Assembly (NCBI GenBank): GCA_020638055.1 | Contig: JACKJH010000001.1 | Location: forward strand, 744,001-808,000 | Origin: Hyphomicrobiaceae bacterium | Lineage (GTDB): Bacteria > Pseudomonadota > Alphaproteobacteria > Rhizobiales > Hyphomicrobiaceae | Length of the DNA: 64,000 nt | Direction: 5' to 3' | Made by a program: the position numbers and the translations under genes | Part shown: positions 61,735 through 64,000 of the stretch, in pieces | How positions within the stretch are numbered: the first letter of the stretch is position 1 | Layout of the letters: each line of letters opens with the position of its first letter | The notes under the pieces: model-generated | What the model was told of the DNA's origin: nothing | Database searches by the model: none | Seen by the model: only the letters and a program-made list of their open reading frames with translations

Positions 61735-62613
61735 ATGGCGAGCTTAAAAGATCTGCGTAATCGCATTGCTTCGGTCAAGGCGACGCGCAAAATCACCAAG
61801 GCGATGCAGATGGTTGCTGCTGCGAAGTTGCGGCGCGCCCAGGAGGCGGCAGTTGCTGCGCGGCCATATGCGCAGCAAATGGATGCCGTGCTGCACAACC
61901 TGGCCCAGGGCGTGGTGGATCGGGACAACGCATCGCCCTTGCTGGTGGGAACAGGCAAAAGCGACACGCATTTGCTGGTGGTGATGACGGCCGAGCGCGG
62001 CCTTTGCGGCGGTTTCAATTCCAACATCGCCAAGCTCGCGCGCTACGATGCCAGCAAGCTTCTCGACCAGGGCAAGACAGTCAAGATCATGACTGTCGGG
62101 CGGAAGGGAGCGGACAACCTGAAGCGCGATTACGGGAACAGGATCGTCGAGAAGCGCGACTTCAGGAATGTGCGACGCATCAGTTTCGCAGACGCGCAGG
62201 GTGTTGCGGACAAAATTCTGGAGATGTTCGAAGCTGGTGAATTCGATGTTGCCACGCTTTATTATTCAGAATTCATATCCGTCATTTCGCAGAAACCTAC
62301 GGCGTTCCAACTTATTCCGGCGAACGTACCGGCCGCTGAGAGCAAGGATCGCTCCGCTGCTGTCTACGAATATGAGCCGGAAGAGAGTGTAATTCTCGAC
62401 CATCTTCTGAAGCGCAACGTGGCGACGCAAATTTTCCGCGGCCTTCTTGAAAATGGTGCTTCTGAACAAGGGGCACGGATGAGCGCGATGGATAACGCCA
62501 CGCGCAATGCCGGCGAGATGATCGACAAGTTGACGATCACATACAACCGTCAACGCCAAGCACAGATCACCAAGGAACTCATAGAAATCATCTCGGGCGC
62601 TGAAGCGCTCTAA
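61735..62613 (+). CDS. atpG: ATP synthase F1 gamma subunit
   Basis: The 292-residue central-stalk rotor subunit. The N-terminal coiled coil starts SLKDLRNRIASVKATRKITK and the C-terminal helix carries the conserved ARMSAMDNATRNAGEMI segment. It follows atpA by 78 bases and precedes atpD by 34. Confidence 0.98.
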   Translation: MASLKDLRNRIASVKATRKITKAMQMVAAAKLRRAQEAAVAARPYAQQMDAVLHNLAQGVVDRDNASPLLVGTGKSDTHLLVVMTAERGLCGGFNSNIAKLARYDASKLLDQGKTVKIMTVGRKGADNLKRDYGNRIVEKRDFRNVRRISFADAQGVADKILEMFEAGEFDVATLYYSEFISVISQKPTAFQLIPANVPAAESKDRSAAVYEYEPEESVILDHLLKRNVATQIFRGLLENGASEQGARMSAMDNATRNAGEMIDKLTITYNRQRQAQITKELIEIISGAEAL

Positions 62614-62647
62614 CGAACAAGCTGATCCGAATTCAAGGACGAGAACA

Positions 62648-64000
62648 ATGGCTGACAGCAAGGTTGGTAAGATCCATCAGGTTACGGGTGCGGTTGTCGA
62701 CGTACAGTTCGATGGTCATCTGCCTGCCATTATGAATTCGCTGGAAACGACCAATCAGGGCAATCGGTTGGTGCTTGAGGTGGCTCAGCACCTCGGCGAG
62801 CAAACGGTTCGCACGATTGCGATGGACTCAACCGAAGGGTTGGTGAGGGGCCAGGAAGTCAGCGATACGGGGAGGCCGATCGCGGTGCCCGTCGGCGAGG
62901 CGACGCTCGGGCGCATCATGAACGTCATTGGCGAGCCAGTGGACGAGGCCGGGCCGGTGAAGGGTGATGAAGACCGCCCCATCCACGCATCGGCGCCGGA
63001 ATTCATCGAGCAATCGACCGAAGCGGAAATCCTGGTCACCGGCATCAAGGTGGTGGACCTGCTGGCGCCTTATGCAAAGGGCGGCAAGATCGGCCTGTTC
63101 GGCGGTGCGGGTGTTGGCAAGACCGTTCTCATCATGGAACTCATCAACAACATTGCCAAGACGCACGGCGGTTATTCCGTGTTTGCCGGTGTCGGTGAGC
63201 GTACGCGCGAGGGTAACGATCTCTATCACGAGATGATCGAATCGGGCGTGAACAAGGATCCCAAGGAGAACAACGGTTCGGCTGAGGGCTCCAAGTGTGC
63301 GCTGGTCTACGGTCAGATGAATGAGCCGCCAGGTGCGCGTGCGCGTGTCGCTCTTTCGGGGCTGACGGTTGCTGAATACTTCCGTGACCAGGGCCAGGAC
63401 GTTTTGTTCTTCGTCGATAACATCTTCCGCTTTACGCAGGCCGGCTCTGAAGTGTCGGCGCTGTTGGGCCGCATTCCTTCGGCCGTGGGCTATCAGCCAA
63501 CGCTGGCGACCGACATGGGGGCGCTGCAAGAGCGCATTACCTCCACACAGAAGGGCTCGATCACCTCGGTGCAGGCGATTTACGTTCCCGCCGACGACCT
63601 GACCGACCCGGCGCCGGCAACATCGTTTGCCCACTTGGATGCGACCACGGTTCTATCACGCGCCATTGCTGAGAAGGGCATTTATCCTGCCGTTGATCCG
63701 CTCGATTCTTCCTCGCGTATGCTCGATCCCAGAATTGTCGGTGAGGAGCACTACCAGGTGGCCAGGCGTGTGCAGGAAATTCTTCAGCGGTACAAAGCAC
63801 TTCAGGACATCATCGCCATTCTGGGCATGGATGAACTTTCCGAGGACGATAAGCTGACGGTGGCGCGGGCACGCAAAATCGAGCGCTTCATGTCGCAGCC
63901 GTTCGACGTCGCCAAGGTGTTCACGGGCTCAGACGGCGTGCAGGTTCCGCTCGCCGAAACGATCAAGGCCTTCAAGGGCCTGTGTGACGGTGACTACGAC
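62648..64000 (+). CDS. atpD: ATP synthase F1 beta subunit, cut by the window end
   Basis: The catalytic subunit of F1; 451 residues are visible and the frame is still open at 64000, so perhaps 20-30 residues are missing. The P-loop GGAGVGKTVL lies near residue 155, catalytic Glu in GERTREGNDLYHEM follows near 185, and LFFVDNIFRFTQAGSE marks Walker B. AAGGACGAG precedes the ATG. atpC would be expected just beyond the window. Confidence 0.98.
   Translation, partial: MADSKVGKIHQVTGAVVDVQFDGHLPAIMNSLETTNQGNRLVLEVAQHLGEQTVRTIAMDSTEGLVRGQEVSDTGRPIAVPVGEATLGRIMNVIGEPVDEAGPVKGDEDRPIHASAPEFIEQSTEAEILVTGIKVVDLLAPYAKGGKIGLFGGAGVGKTVLIMELINNIAKTHGGYSVFAGVGERTREGNDLYHEMIESGVNKDPKENNGSAEGSKCALVYGQMNEPPGARARVALSGLTVAEYFRDQGQDVLFFVDNIFRFTQAGSEVSALLGRIPSAVGYQPTLATDMGALQERITSTQKGSITSVQAIYVPADDLTDPAPATSFAHLDATTVLSRAIAEKGIYPAVDPLDSSSRMLDPRIVGEEHYQVARRVQEILQRYKALQDIIAILGMDELSEDDKLTVARARKIERFMSQPFDVAKVFTGSDGVQVPLAETIKAFKGLCDGDYD

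Overview
This 64 kb window looks like the chromosome of an alphaproteobacterium, most likely of the order Hyphomicrobiales (Rhizobiales). The evidence is the split ATP synthase operon (atpH-atpA-atpG-atpD with no atpB/E/F in front), the dapF-mtaB-ftsY order, an lpd / tyrosine recombinase / priA / atpHAGD neighbourhood, AFG1-type zapE close to TCA-cycle genes, and two TTAA-N7-TTAA motifs of the CtrA type. Genus cannot be fixed from the sequence. No rRNA, tRNA, CRISPR array, transposase or prophage genes were seen.

Layout. 1-7.4 kb: end of an ammonium transporter, a DUF2147 protein, an aminotransferase, ftsK and a LolA-like protein. 7.5-14.7 kb: a possible small-RNA locus, then a minus-strand run (read from 14.7 kb downwards) dapF, mtaB, ftsY, two septation-protein paralogues, a MarR regulator and a cyclic-nucleotide-binding protein. 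14.8-20 kb: a methyltransferase, a secreted sugar dehydrogenase, a DUF2189 membrane protein, a secreted phospholipase-A2-like protein inside a cluster of short palindromic repeats, and a double META-domain protein. 20.2-47.8 kb: a broken-up TCA-cycle region holding sdhB, zapE, sucD, sucC, mdh, sucA, sucB and lpd. In relatives mdh-sucC-sucD-sucA-sucB-lpd usually form one unit. Here sucD and sucC are 8.4 kb apart, mdh-sucC face away from sucA, and the gaps hold accessory genes: a histone-H1-like protein, an acetyltransferase, a PRC-barrel protein, a matrixin protease, vapBC, a PQQ dehydrogenase, TetR with a hydrolase, an exported carbonic anhydrase, and AraC with an MFS transporter. 47.9-59 kb: a TraB/GumN protein, XerC-like recombinase, CapA-like protein, PriA, an acetyltransferase, a large coiled-coil PilZ protein and a hydrolase-OsmC fusion. 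59.4-64 kb: ATP synthase F1 genes, with atpD running off the window.

The most unusual property is the density of short palindromic repeats. At least eight sequence families (called A to H here) occupy most non-operonic gaps. Family A (about 100 bp, two hairpins) has about 17 full or partial copies. Families B, C and D share CTAGTG-type ends. One A copy at 18.9-19.1 kb is split by a B-D composite, so the elements nest. Some copies supply or abut stop codons (ftsK, zapE, sucD), one extends a reading frame (the matrixin), and others lie between a stop codon and its terminator. The second notable point is that sucD now starts 11 bases after a vapBC toxin-antitoxin pair on the same strand.

Genes that work together: SdhB, SucCD, Mdh, SucAB and Lpd in the TCA cycle; AtpHAGD in F1 of ATP synthase; FtsK, ZapE, the septation proteins and XerC in division and chromosome segregation; DapF, and possibly the aminotransferase, in lysine and peptidoglycan precursor synthesis.
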